DNA of 64,000 bases, taken from assembly GCA_973895155.1 (NCBI GenBank), contig OZ316895.1:20832001-20896000 (forward strand). Direction: 5' to 3'. The notes beneath the pieces are model-generated. The model was not told the origin of the DNA and made no database searches. It saw only the letters and a list, made by a program, of their open reading frames with translations. Of this stretch, positions 11,003 to 22,292 are shown in pieces. The position numbers and the translations under genes were made by a program. The DNA is from Marsupella aquatica (Eukaryota > Marchantiophyta). Positions within the stretch are counted from its first letter, which is position 1. Each line of letters starts with the position of its first letter.

Positions 11003-11520
11003 GGGAGTGTCAAAAGGAGTTGTGTAACTCACTTACAAATGAGGACATAAATTGCTTTTACGGGCGAAGACAAAATCATTAAGGGGAGACCAAAATACAT
11101 ACCCCATACGCATTTTATGTCCAAAGCCCTAAGACTCTGCTTACAGGAGAACTTTGACATGCCCTAATAGGGCGTCTGAAGCTTGCTGTTTCCCTTTTTC
11201 CCACTGACCCCTTCATAGAAATCTAAGTAGGCAACCTAGACCAAAACCCAACTTTTGGGCTAACTTAATCCAGGGTTCCAGATTTGGGTTTCAGCATGCT
11301 CCTGGGGTAAATTGGGCTCCTGGGGTAAATTGGGCATCGTATTTTTTGGTACAGACCCCGGTAGCACACCGCCAGAGTTATTGACGGTCATATTTTGTGA
11401 GAATGGCATAGCTTTGGTTTGCGACCTGGCCCACAACATTTCAATCCCAAGAAACCTCTTGAAATGAGCTGGTTTGAGATGCTTTAATATAGGGAGTCTC
11501 AAACTAGCTCATTTCCTAAG
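11003..11520. repeat. Palindromic MITE-like repeats beside Harbinger element
   Basis: A near-perfect hairpin lies at 11461-11514: GAAATGAGCT and a GTTTGAGA block on the left pair with TCTCAAAC and AGCTCATTTC on the right around a 10-base spacer. At 11156-11172 the sequence GCCCTAATAGGGCGTCTG shows the same head-to-head motif seen in other repeats of this window. The sequence around 11370-11410 resembles 62230-62290 in the opposite orientation. Confidence 0.6.
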
Positions 11521-11878
11521 GTTTACTCTGACCAAAATGAAATGTAGCAGGTCGGGTCATTAACCAAAAATCTGTGGTTCTGGCAAACTTGACCATCAGC
11601 AACTCAGACTGTCAGCGCCCCGGCGACTCCAAAAAATTGCTCGTTGCTGTATGTTGCAGCACCCCTCTACAAATGTTGGAACCCTTAAAGAGTTATTGGT
11701 GAATTATTGGTGCTCAATTGACTCGCAGTGCAAGTTGAAACCTGTCTCAAACCCTAAAGTTGAGCTTAGCTCAGGGTCATGGATGTAGATTTCTCATAGC
11801 GTCTGACTGAAAAGAAATGGGAAAGAGAATATTTGAAAAGTCAATATATAAAGGGGAGAAAACAAGCATGGGGTCCAA

Positions 11879-12029
11879 TAGGGCGTCTCAAATTTCCCGT
11901 TGCTGCTTCCAGTTGCGGTCAGAGACGGAATCCCAGGAAAAAAGTGTCCGCACACTGCTGAACCGTGACCAAAACTGCTAGTTCCGGGCCTCTTTTTTTT
12001 CCCGCGACTCCAAGGATTGAGACGCCCTA
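11879..12029. mobile_element. 147-bp MITE with GGGCGTCTCAA inverted ends and TA duplication
   Basis: TA at 11879-11880 is followed by GGGCGTCTCAA. At the other end TTGAGACGCCC is followed by TA at 12028-12029. The 11-bp tips are exact inverted copies. There is no coding capacity. TA target duplication points to a Stowaway or mariner-type MITE; the family name is inference. Confidence 0.72.
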
Positions 12030-15000
12030 ATATATAGGGGAGAAAATAGGGGAGAAACAAGGTAGAAACCCAGAAAGACTTGAGGCCACAACGCCAGAGA
12101 GTCCACACTAGTGTAGTAGGATTTTGGGCTCCCAATGCTTGACTTCACTCTTTCTTAAAGATTTTGCTTATTTCAAAAATGAAAGAAATGTCTTGCCCCT
12201 GTTGTGGGTTTTCTGTTATTCTGGTGGCCCTTATTGAGTTTTCATGCCCTTTTGTAGGTCAGTTAAATTTTTGGGCCTTGCCATGGAAAAATAACTTAGT
12301 TAGGAATTTAATTCTGGTGTTCTGGCAGTTCCCTTTGAAGCGACATTAAACCTGTTATTTTGGCCCGTCTAGCAATGTAAAGGTTTTATCCACCCCCAAG
12401 TTGAGTCAGATGAAAAGCAACCATACATGTAAATAAACATGAACTTATGGCAGACCTGAGAAAGTTTCAAATGGGAAGCTGAACCCCAATTGTCACCAAG
12501 TGAAGATCCTCCAAGCAAAGCCCCCCTGACAAATCTCATTATTCAAAATGTCGAACTGGCACCGTTGCCAAGTGGCAAAAGAGAAGAGGGGTTTGACTAT
12601 GGAATACAATATATGCTCAATGACATCATTCACATAGATCTATGTTATGTGGAGAAGGAACAGCATGGGAGTGGGTAATCCTTCATTTGGTCATTTTGTG
12701 CTTTTCCCTGTACTTAATGCCCTCATCAGTGTTTTCTCTTTCTAATTTCCCTCTTCTTTGTAATTTTCCTCTGCATTACGGAGAAGAATGCATAGTCAAT
12801 TTGGATTAGCTCAATATGAAACTTCTCATATAATTTTACTAAAAAAATTAAAAATCAATAATTTCTTAGCCTTTGAAATGTATTAATGTCATGTTACCCA
12901 GAGCATTATGGGCAATAATAGCCCCTCAAAACTCAAACTACAGTCCTCTAACCATATTCTTGTAGACCCCCAACTCCTTCAGTTACCAAGTGTTTCTGCA
13001 GCCCTTGCCCCCACTCCTTTTTTGACCCTTCTTCTACAACAGCTACAGTTGGTTGTCTTGCCCTTTTCGCAATTCTACATATAGAGTTGGCTCTTCCCCC
13101 ACCTCTTACACCACCCACCACCACCAAGCCCACTCTCTCTTCCAACTATTGAATCTGCACCATTGGTTTTTCTGGGGTCATCCCAAAATTTAATATGTTG
13201 TTCTTCCTTCAGGGCCACCCCACCAGTTTTCTTTCCAATTTCCTATGTTTTGTCCATTTGGTCACATAATCTGTGAGAGCAGTTTCCAGTGCCCTTCTGG
13301 ATTCTTCTGTTTTCCAGTTTTCATATTTGGTCACAATCTTCTTGAGAGCACTTTCCAGTGCGCTTCTTGAGATTGTTCTGGGAAACTGACAAATTTGACT
13401 TTACTTCAGGTTCTGCGGGACTTGCTCCATGCTCCCTCAGACTCACCCCTCACCTGGGTCTGCAGTCTCCACTCTATATAAGTCTACTCCAATCACTCCT
13501 AAGTAATATCAGCCGAAAGATTCAATTCCTTTCAACGCATGGACAGTTGGGTTCTGGCTGTCAAAACGAGAAAAGTGAATGGTGGCTTCGAAGTGACCGT
13601 CCTGAGAGACTGTTCCCGATGACAGAGTAACCGCAGTAGAAGTTGATCTCGAAATTGTGACCAGATTGGTAAAGAGGAAAGCAGACTCACCATTTCACAT
13701 AGGTTTGCACTTGGTCAAGGTCTGTGTTCGTTTTTCTCTTCCCTTAAGCCTCTTTATGTGTTCACAATTGGTGCATCCCATCCCAGCATTTTTTTGTCTC
13801 CGTTATTACTCTGGTCCTCTCCCTACTTGTTTCTTTGAAGCCTTCCAATGAATTCTGGTCCTTCCCCTTCCCTGATTCCCTTTTGTCTACACTAAGCTAT
13901 TGCCCTCACACCATCGGATTGTTTTTGTCTAGAATACCCAATCTCTGCAGAATTGTGAAGCTAATTCAAAATTAGTTCCTTCTACCCTTAGTGCCGTGTT
14001 TTCCGTTTCGCTTTTATTTTGCGTACGCATGTACTATCTCGACCTCAACCCCACTTTCTGTCCTTCCTAAAACTTTACTGTCGTCTGGATCTTTTGGACA
14101 TAGAAAACCACTTTCTCTGCCTCGGAACTGCGGCTGGGAGGAATACCAGATGGTAAATCTCTTTCGTTTATGCCGTACATCGAATTTCGCTTGTAGCCGA
14201 GAACTTGGAACAGCCTTGCTTAGGTTCTCGTCTTAGATCTGGTGTTAGAAATAGAGACACCCACTTCTCAGTCTGTCTGACAATGTAGCGATATCCTTCT
14301 CTATGATTGGAACCGGCGCATGGCATCCTGAATTCTATCGCCCACAGTATCGTAGCTATTAGGTGAATGATAATTGGACTGCACATAGGGAGGGTCATTT
14401 ATTCGCTCACAATTCACCTTCAGGAATATGTCAGTCTCCCCATGCACACCCAATTCGTCTTCCTTGATTTAGTGAACTTAACTCCTGATAGCCTTCAATT
14501 CCCTTTTTCTCGAGGACGTTCACAAGGAAACTACTTGTACACTTCAAAGCATGCTGACAGATACTCAGACAAAGAGAAGTGTTTCAGCTGGGATTCAACA
14601 ATTGAAAGCTTGCCTTCATATTGTTGACATTCTTCGAATTTTTCGAAGGGCTGACTTATGACCATTGAGGAAGCACTTGAATTCTTAACACCCTTAAAGC
14701 ATTATAGCTAACATTTCAAATCTAGTCGAAGCAACAAGGTGCAGTAGCCTTTATCCTGGCACCAGGCTCACTCAGCTTATGTTTAAAACTTTTTTCGACC
14801 TCTTCTCAAATGTAGAGAATTCATTCTGCAGCCACAGCCAGTACAACCAGTGATCTTGCAACCTTATAGTTGACGACAGTAGCCCTCTTGGTCACCCAAA
14901 TCTGCATCTATATCTACTATGCATATGCCCGAATCTCAGGACTTCATGACGCTCGGCAGGTATAATAAAATTAATCATGAAGGGAGAAGGGAAGGATTAT

Positions 15001-15424
15001 GTTACTACTGATCAACATCGAAATCTATCTACATTTACAAGAATTACAGAGCTCAAGATGTACACATGGAAGCGGTCCTTCATCATCAACGAGATCTAAC
15101 GCCGGCCGCCGCATGGACTAAGGGTCTTCATTTTTTACAAATTTTGACCTACCTCTGAACAAGCTCAGAAACCTTGGCAGCGATCACGAATCAACAAGAG
15201 CTTCCTGAAAGAAAAGAAGTTTCTGACCCAAGATGTAGATCAGTTTGCTCCACAGATGCAGATGCCAGTGTTCTCGTTGCTATCTTGAGGTTAAGATCGT
15301 TAACCTATTAGAGTATGTTTCAGCTGTGCACCTCTGCTAATCCCATAGCAACACCTTTAAAGAATTCTATACACTAACTAGCACAGATCTCACGGGATGA
15401 ACCGCCATAAGGGCCAGAAAAAAA
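12030..15424. other. 3.4-kb intergenic region, no gene seen
   Basis: A/T-rich and pyrimidine-rich stretches with short unsupported frames. A partial local duplication of TTTCCAGTGC..CTTCT phrases occurs at about 13280-13380. The final few hundred bases would include the 3' flank of the AIG1 gene. I see no RNA gene. Confidence 0.4.
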
Positions 15425-16921
15425 TCATTTCCTACGATCATGTAATAGTTCGGCATTGTCGTCGTCATCGACAAGGGGCAGGAGAACGATCTTGTCATCG
15501 CGCGTCAGCATCGTTAATAACATTCTTATTTCTGAATATGCCATCACTGCAACTGCTCGGAAGGAGTTTGCCACTTTCTTGGTCAAACTCTTTACTGTCT
15601 TTGAGGTGATACTGGCTACTTCCCCTTTAGCTGTAACCCAGGAAAACCTTCCAATGTCGCAAAAAACCTCGTACCGCTCATGACGAGCGAGCTCGTCTTC
15701 CAAGGCTTTCAGAGACTGTGCTCTACTTTCCTGCAGTACTTCCTGCAGTTCGACTCCACCCTCCTCATCATCCATTCCGCTCAAAAAGTCCACCGGTACA
15801 AAACTCTGGCAGCCAGTGAAAGAACTCTCCAAATACTCTCTGTTTTCATCGATCCAGTTCGAGTCTGCGCCGGTAATCACAACAGTGAACTGGTACCTGA
15901 TGTTCTCCCCAAAAAGTAAGAGGAAAAACTGCCAGAGTCTCTGCTCTAGCTGATCAATTTTATCCTTCTTCAATACATATAGGTAGTGGGAATAGATTCC
16001 CTCGACCATCCGCACGTATTTCTTTAGCCTCCTTTGGGCCACGTCCGAAGTTGTAGTGCTGAGGTCACTACTGGGCTCTCCAAAGCCTGGAGTGTCTACA
16101 ACATACCATCCCCTCCCTTCCCCGTGAACGACTCTCTTAGTAGCTCCTCTGATACTTGAGCTAATGCGGAAGGGGTTGGTTCCACAAGGGTCGTCGAGTT
16201 CTCCTGAGATGAGCATTCGAGCGACGGTTGACTTCCCACTGCCTGCCCTCCCGAACAAGATCACACTCTCAGGGCCCCAAGGCCCGAATGTTGTATCTCT
16301 CCTTGTCACCTCTTTGAGGAGAAACGGCGTCATGAATCTCCCGGGATTATATCCCATTACGCTGGCAGGCTCCGGTACTCCATTCCTCGACAAGTTCGCC
16401 AACACTACATTGTCTGGAGGGATTCCCTCCTTTACGAGAACATCCTTCATCTCGCACCTCTGAAACTGCATCTGAGGGGAGTTCTGGGAGCTCACGAGCA
16501 TAATTTTCGCCTCTTTGTGCTCCTTGAAAATGTACGCCAGCAGGGGCAGCCAGCTGACAAGACGATGAGGGTACTGACTTTCATTGAAGCCGTCGATAAT
16601 GAAGTCTGCGGGACGGGAAGAGTTGACGACCCCCACCAACACAACTCTTCTGCCGAACAGCCTCCTAAGCGAGTTCACGGAAATCCATTTCCTCGCATAT
16701 TTCGACCGATCTAGATCCTCAAAATAAGTGCTTTGAAAGGGCACGGTATCGATCAGGACTGGACATGTCGGATCCGCTTCCGTGGCAAATACCCGAACCC
16801 CAGCCATGGACGTCTCCACTTGCGTAGCACGCAGACCTCCGGCAATGAGGTCGACGACGGCGGTTTTGCACTCCGTCTTACTGCCCATCACCAAATACAC
16901 CGGAGCAGCCTCACATTCCAT
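15425..16921 (-). CDS. AIG1/IAN-type GTPase with an N-terminal degenerate GTPase-like domain (paralogue 1)
   Basis: An intronless 498-residue gene. I start it at the ATG at 16921, which has a strong context (GCAGCCATGG); the frame stays open upstream only from non-ATG codons. The second half is a standard AIG1/GIMAP GTPase: P-loop GRAGSGKST (residues 224-232), an SSSIRGATK switch region, and G3 motif DTPGFGE (276-282). The first half looks like a decayed version of the same fold: GSKTECKT at about 13-20 where a P-loop should be (the glycine before K is lost), and DTVPF at about 58-62 where DTPGF should be. The G4 position reads TGADSNW, without the usual lysine. The C-terminal 60 residues are amphipathic and end in an acidic stretch. 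AIG1-type proteins are membrane-associated GTPases linked to defence and vesicle or organelle surfaces; a specific role here is unknown. Its closest relative in the window is the gene at 59036-60577. Confidence 0.85.
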   Translation of the reverse strand: MECEAAPVYLVMGSKTECKTAVVDLIAGGLRATQVETSMAGVRVFATEADPTCPVLIDTVPFQSTYFEDLDRSKYARKWISVNSLRRLFGRRVVLVGVVNSSRPADFIIDGFNESQYPHRLVSWLPLLAYIFKEHKEAKIMLVSSQNSPQMQFQRCEMKDVLVKEGIPPDNVVLANLSRNGVPEPASVMGYNPGRFMTPFLLKEVTRRDTTFGPWGPESVILFGRAGSGKSTVARMLISGELDDPCGTNPFRISSSIRGATKRVVHGEGRGWYVVDTPGFGEPSSDLSTTTSDVAQRRLKKYVRMVEGIYSHYLYVLKKDKIDQLEQRLWQFFLLLFGENIRYQFTVVITGADSNWIDENREYLESSFTGCQSFVPVDFLSGMDDEEGGVELQEVLQESRAQSLKALEDELARHERYEVFCDIGRFSWVTAKGEVASITSKTVKSLTKKVANSFRAVAVMAYSEIRMLLTMLTRDDKIVLLPLVDDDDNAELLHDRRK

Positions 16922-17021
16922 GGCTGCTGTAGAACTCTTGCGGGGTGACGTACAAATCAACGCCTCTTCCCCTCTGTCCCGTCCGGAATTCAGGCAAGCC
17001 AAACAATAAAGACGACCGTTC

Positions 17022-17037
17022 TCAAAATATTTATCTC
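17022..17037 (-). promoter_or_regulatory. Possible TATA box of AIG1 paralogue 1
   Basis: On the minus strand GATAAATATTTTGAG lies about 105 bases before the ATG at 16921. Position and composition fit a plant TATA box, but nothing else supports it. Confidence 0.3.
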
Positions 17038-18715
17038 TTTCAGTTTGATGGGAATAAGAAGGATTCTGAGGTCACTCACCTCCCTCGATTGTGATGTAGT
17101 TCTAGTCGAACTCAGCTACTAAAAGCTAGAAGCGAAACTGCATGCAAGGGAAGTCCACACGGACGGGACGGTAATCGAGGAGATTCAATGCTATTCTCAG
17201 CACAATCAGTCGAAAATCGAGCACGTTGGTCTCCTCTAACACTCCTACCTCTACCTGATATCCGGTTCGCAGTCCATCGTCTTTGGGAGTCCGATCAACT
17301 CCGAAGCACAGTCCAAATTCCACCAACGTTGAGATCAAACCACTCTTGTGCAAGTTTCTTCTTCGATAATCTTCTTCGTTTGCAACCAGGCCCTCCCGCG
17401 AACTCGTTCTCCCCTCTTCGCGATTCTACCCTAACCCAAGCAATTGCTCAACGAAACAGACACGAAGGCAGCAGAAAGAAGACACCAAAGAGAGCTCGCC
17501 GTCGAAGAATTCCCAAACCAACCCGCATCTCAGCCAGAAACTCAAGATGCATAAAAATAAGAAGCGCAGCAAAAGATCAATCACCCTCACCGTTGAGGCA
17601 AACGCGTGCTAGGTTATGGAAAGTGCCCTCTTCTCTGGAGTCACAGTGATGCAAAGCTCTCAACCAAAATTCGCGAAAGAATACCAGGAAGGTTGTGATC
17701 GCTTGGAAGAGACCAATATGTAGCTTCTGACGGACAGTGACAAATCTATGGCTTCACTTCTCCGACGGTCCCCAGTTCCCCACTGTTCTCTCTCCCTCAG
17801 CAGATTAAGAAAGGAACACCCACTCACAATGATTACTGGGAATCGTGACCGCGTCTCCTCCCCCTTCGCGTCCTCGTCTTCTTCGTCGTCTTCGCTGCTC
17901 CCCATCTTCCATCCTGACACACCCTTCTCCAAATCGTCAAAGTCTATGCGCGAGCTGAACCTACAGAATCGTTTTGGGACATCACCGACCGTCACTCCAC
18001 CACTCTTTCCATCGTCGTGACGCCTTTCTCTGTCCAGTCATTCCGTGTTACGGAGCACAATCAAACACTGAAACGCTACCATATAAGTATCAATATTTGA
18101 GAGTGGTCATCTCGAAGAGAAAAGGGACTATTTTTCAGAAACTGGAGATATAGCGTTGAATTGATCGGTTTCTTCACGTTGAAGTCTTTCTTTTCTCGCG
18201 CTTTCTTGTGATTCGGTGTTTGTCATGCAACGATCTAAGAGGTAGTATCTGAGCATCCAGCTTGACTACTGATCATATCCCAGCTTACTGGGTTTGTTTT
18301 CGAAATTTAAGTATATGGTGACCGAGCCCCAATATATGAGGGCACTAGGGCAAACTTTGAGCGGATGCCCATAACGTACTTTTGTAATGGGTGGTTAATG
18401 CAGTTAAAGGCCTAAGAGTAGGCTAATCCAATGCCTGTTAGTTGGGTGGAAATGTTCTCTATTGTATATAGTTTGAGGACCCATTTGTTATGTAAGCTTG
18501 TTTTATTGAACTATTTAATGCCATGAAGATGAGTTGCACATTGGAATAAATAGATGAGAGGGAAAACTTTAAATACAGTATTCTAAATGAAGTGAGTTTT
18601 AAAGGTAATTAGGACAATTTTGACAATTCATTGACGACAAATAGTAGTATATCATGGTAATAGTGAGAGTTATTCTCCATGCAAAACGTTTGGGTTAGTA
18701 CCTTTATATGTATAG
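17038..18715. other. Intergenic, open frames of uncertain status
   Basis: Frames at 17188-17649 (plus), 17748-18020 (plus, ATG in a good context, serine run) and 17660-17995 (minus, acidic run, no ATG) overlap one another. The serine and acidic runs are the same low-complexity TCT/TCG DNA read on opposite strands. I recognise no domain and do not call a gene. This area would include the upstream region of AIG1 paralogue 1. Confidence 0.35.
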
Positions 18716-18719
18716 TAGC

Positions 18720-20451
18720 TCAATACCTGTGCGTTGCACAAAAGAAGTCGTGTCGGCCAAGATGTCATTGAGAAAAAATGATGTAGTGTCAGCCAAGAGG
18801 TCGTGGAGAAAAAAGATGTAGTGTTGCCTAGGAGTTCGTGGAGAGAAAAGATGTCGTGTTGCCCAAGAGGTTGTGGAGAGAAAAGATGTCGTGTTGCCAA
18901 AGAGGTCGTTGAGAGAAACGATGTCGTGTCGCCCAAGAGGTCGTTGAGAGTAAAGATATCGTGTCGCCCAAGAGGTCATTGAAAGAAAAGAAGTTGTGTT
19001 GGTCAAGATGTCGTTGAGAAAAAAAGATGTTGTATTGGCCAAGAGGTCGTTGAAAGAAAATATGTAGTGTCAACCAAGAGGTCGTGGAGAAAAAAGATGT
19101 CTTGTCGCCCAAGAGGCCATTGAAAAAAAAAAATGTCATGTCGGCCAAAAAGACGTTGAGAAAAAAAGATGTCGTGTTGGCCAAGAGATCATTGAGCAAA
19201 AAAATGTCATGTCGGCCAAGAAGTCGTTGAGAAAAAAGATGTGTCGGCCAAGATGTTGAGAAAAAAGATGTGTCGGCCAAGATGTCGTTGAGAAAAAATT
19301 GTCATGTTGGCGAAGATGTTGTTGAGAAAAAAACGTTGTGTCGGCCAAGACATCGTTCACGAAAAATACCCGTGCGTTGCACAAAAGATGTTGTTGAGAA
19401 ATAAGATGTCATGTTGCCCAAGATGTTGTTAAGTGACAGATGTCACAAAGTAAAAAGATGTCTTAAAAAAAAAGTAGTTTTGCCAAACATGCCATTGTGT
19501 GAAAGATGTTATTAAGAAAAATGTGTCATTTTGCCAAAGATATCGTGAAGTAAAAGATGTTAAAAAAAATGGTGTTGTTTCACCCAAGCTATAGTTGTGT
19601 GAAAGATATTATGAAATAAAAAATCAAGGAAACTAAGAAGGAGTGAGTCTTTTTCTTTGTTTTGTTTTTTTACCCAAAATGCCCATGATGCATTTGAATG
19701 GCGACCACTATAAATTGGAGCAACGTTATATTATCGGTTTCAGGTTTAGTGTTTTAGGGTTTAGAAAAGATGACCATTCTCTCGATATCCTTTCAATCCT
19801 CGTGCGTTGCATAATAGATGTTGTTTGGTTAAAGATGTTATTGAGAAATAGATCGTACGTGGTGCAAAAGATAATCGTTGAATAAAAATAATAATTGTTA
19901 AAAATACATTATTACACAAAAAATTTGTTGAGTGAAAGATATCATTGTGCAAAATAGAAATTGGGGTCCATGCAAGATAACTAAAAATTAACTAATTTCC
20001 AAAGAAATTAAATCTTCTTTTTAAGAGCAAAAGCCAAAATAATATAATGTCAACCTACTCTCTTCCCTTAGTGCTAGCTCCCTACCAAAACATCTCAAGT
20101 AAATCTTTTCACTTTCATGCCCCATGCCAAATGTACTCTAAATTAATAGACCATAAAATAATATACTTACACTTTAATGCTCCATGACAAAAAGTATTAT
20201 AAGCAAGCTACAAAATAATTATAGTAACACCTGCAAGTACTCTATGACATATTATATCTACCTTGTACTATAACTTACATACCTACCTTGTACTATAACT
20301 TACAGCCAATTTTAGGTTCCCATCTCACTCAATCCAAGAGCCATAAATAATTCTAGAAAATATCTGATGGTTTAGCTTTGTTCTCTCCTTTTTCATTTTT
20401 GTAACCGGACGAAGGACTAAAACTGGCGGGATTCGTTATTATAGTAGTAGA
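18720..20451 (-). mobile_element. Probable nonautonomous Helitron carrying a minisatellite
   Basis: Read on the minus strand, the element begins at 20451 with TCTACTACTATAATAACG, preceded by A; this closely matches plant Helitron 5' ends. At the other side the minus strand shows TGTGCAACGCACAGG (about 18726-18740), a short stem-loop like those near plant Helitron 3' ends, then TATTGAG and CTAC before T, where CTRR would be expected. The same stem-loop motif recurs at about 19370-19382 and 19801-19810, so the element may be composite or have alternative ends. No Rep/helicase ORF is present. The minus-strand ORFs here are translations of the repeat array, not genes. Confidence 0.6.
18740..19370. 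repeat. Minisatellite, unit about 36 bp
   Basis: A degenerate array of a unit containing GATGTCGTGTTGGCCAAGAG followed by a GTCGTTGAGAGAAAA block, repeated many times with small changes in length. It fills the left part of the probable Helitron. Arrays of this kind near the 3' end are common in nonautonomous Helitrons. Confidence 0.85.
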
Positions 20452-20459
20452 TAATAAAA

Positions 20460-22027
20460 TGCAATAAAGCTCTTGTGTGTTCTCATGGACGTAATCTCAT
20501 GAGGAAGTGAACCACGTATCTCTCACTATTGACTACTTGATTGTTGGATGGTTATGGACATGTCATTGTGAATGTCGTTTTTGCTCACCAGCTAGATGTT
20601 ATCTTGCAGAGCTTGTCTACAAAGGTTTTGTGTGACCATGCATGGTGGCCAAAATTTAGTAAAGCTCTAGCACTCCTTGGATGTAGTCTTGACTGAGGTG
20701 AACCACATGTATCTCATTTTGGTGTGTACATATGCTTGTTGGTTGTGCTCTTGTGGTTGTGTCATGAGTCTGGCCTTTCCATGGTCTCATTTAAGTGGTC
20801 ATTGCTGGAAAAAGTATGTTAGGCTGGACCAAGCTAGTGAACCCTGTAACCCCAGTGGTCCTTGACACCCCTTACATCCTCCAGTGTTGACATTATTTTT
20901 GTTTCTAAAAACTTTTGACTAGCAAATTTCAATAGAAAGTGTAAATAAAATAGGTGGATTTGTTGTATACTAGCATATAGCAGCATCAAAACAAGATTGT
21001 GATCCAATTGTATTCCAAGAGAATGGAGGGACCAAATGAAATGAAAATTGAAGGACAACAAAATAGGGCTGGTTTCAATTTTATTTGTTTACTTTTTTAG
21101 AAAAGTCAAACCAAATATCAAAAGTCACCGCAAAGACAGTCATGGGAAAGAATAATGGTCTAGCACCCCCTAATATTTCATTTTAATCCTTGAGGTAGTT
21201 GGAGCGGTAGGGACAATATAAAGTCTCATAGCACAGAATTGAATACAGTATTGAAATAAATACAGTATTGAACTCTTCCATTCAAATTGATTGATATTTA
21301 TTAATATAACACCACCAAAGAACAAAAAGAACCAAAGTGGGAGATAGGATTCCAAGGCAAGGAGACAGAATAAAGGGAAGAAAACAAGTGTTTTACTTGG
21401 TGGTAGAACCAGTCAACTACATAGAAGTCGCCCGTCCAAAGTTCAACATAGTGCACTATGTGAGCTGTTATTTAGGTACGGAATGTGTGCATGGATGCCC
21501 ACCACACAGATTCAAATAAAGACTATTTCATGGACCCCTATAATTAGCGGTTCTTAACTTCAACAAGAGAACCAAGTCCCTAAAAATAACTTAACTGTTG
21601 TATGAAAGTTAAGTGTCTTGTTGCATAAGTCCTTTGTATGTGACAACCTATATCATATGAATAGACCATGTGGATCATTGAGCTGTTAGGTATTGCTCTT
21701 AGTCTTGTTATTCATGAGCTAACCACAATTAGGCTAACTTGGGTTAGGACTTAGCTAATGTTAGCGGTAATGCTATTGTGTATATTGCCAAGGCTGGTGC
21801 CAACCCCTGGTGGAACTTAGACTCATTGTTACGGAGCTAGTTGAGAGATAGGGAGAGCTTGCGTTGTGGATGGTTGGTATGGCCGATCGGCCTAGAGTGC
21901 AGTAAAGCTCTTGTGTGTTCCCGTGGACGTAGCCTCATGTGGAGGTGAACCACGTATCTCTCTGTGTTGACTCTTGTGCGTTGGATGGTTCATGGGCTTG
22001 CCATTGCGAATGTCGTCTATGCTCAAC
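20460..22027. repeat. LTR-like direct repeats (20460-20598 and 21898-22027), partial third copy at 20657-20715
   Basis: The copies share the order AGTAAAGCTCTTGTGTGTTC, TGGACGTA, GTGAACCACGTATCTC and a GAATGTCGT block. The phrase resembles the end region of plant Copia LTRs, but this is recalled similarity. No Copia coding sequence is recognisable between the copies, and I could not fix TG..CA ends. One copy abuts the Helitron 5' end. Confidence 0.45.
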
Positions 22028-22150
22028 ACGAGCAACCTCAAAGATGGAGTCCATTGGGATGAGCTCACTAAGTAACTGGAAGATGAATCCACTTGGATGT
22101 CCATATTAGTGCTCATCCTGCTTTTCTTAATTTTGAATTGCTTATACCTT

Positions 22151-22292
22151 TGTCACCTGCTTATCAAACGGTTCACACGACAAATACGTATTTACTCCTA
22201 CTAAAATTGTTTGTTATCGTATGACGGGAACGTGGAGGGACGCTATTAGGATTCTGTTGCATGTAGGATGAGTATGTTTATTTCCGCTCCCG
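22151..22292. repeat. LTR-like 142-bp direct repeat, left copy
   Basis: Matches 24598-24739 over 142 bases with nine differences, all transitions. On the minus strand the repeat ends GGTGACA, so a CA-type LTR end is possible. The homology stops abruptly at this end in both copies. The gag frame ends just inside this copy, which suggests a deletion joined gag to the distal part of the 3' LTR. Confidence 0.65.

Noticed and set aside
18670-19384. Several minus-strand ORFs with phenylalanine- and serine-rich repeated peptides
   Set aside because: They translate the 36-bp minisatellite in different frames; length follows from the repeat unit, not from selection.
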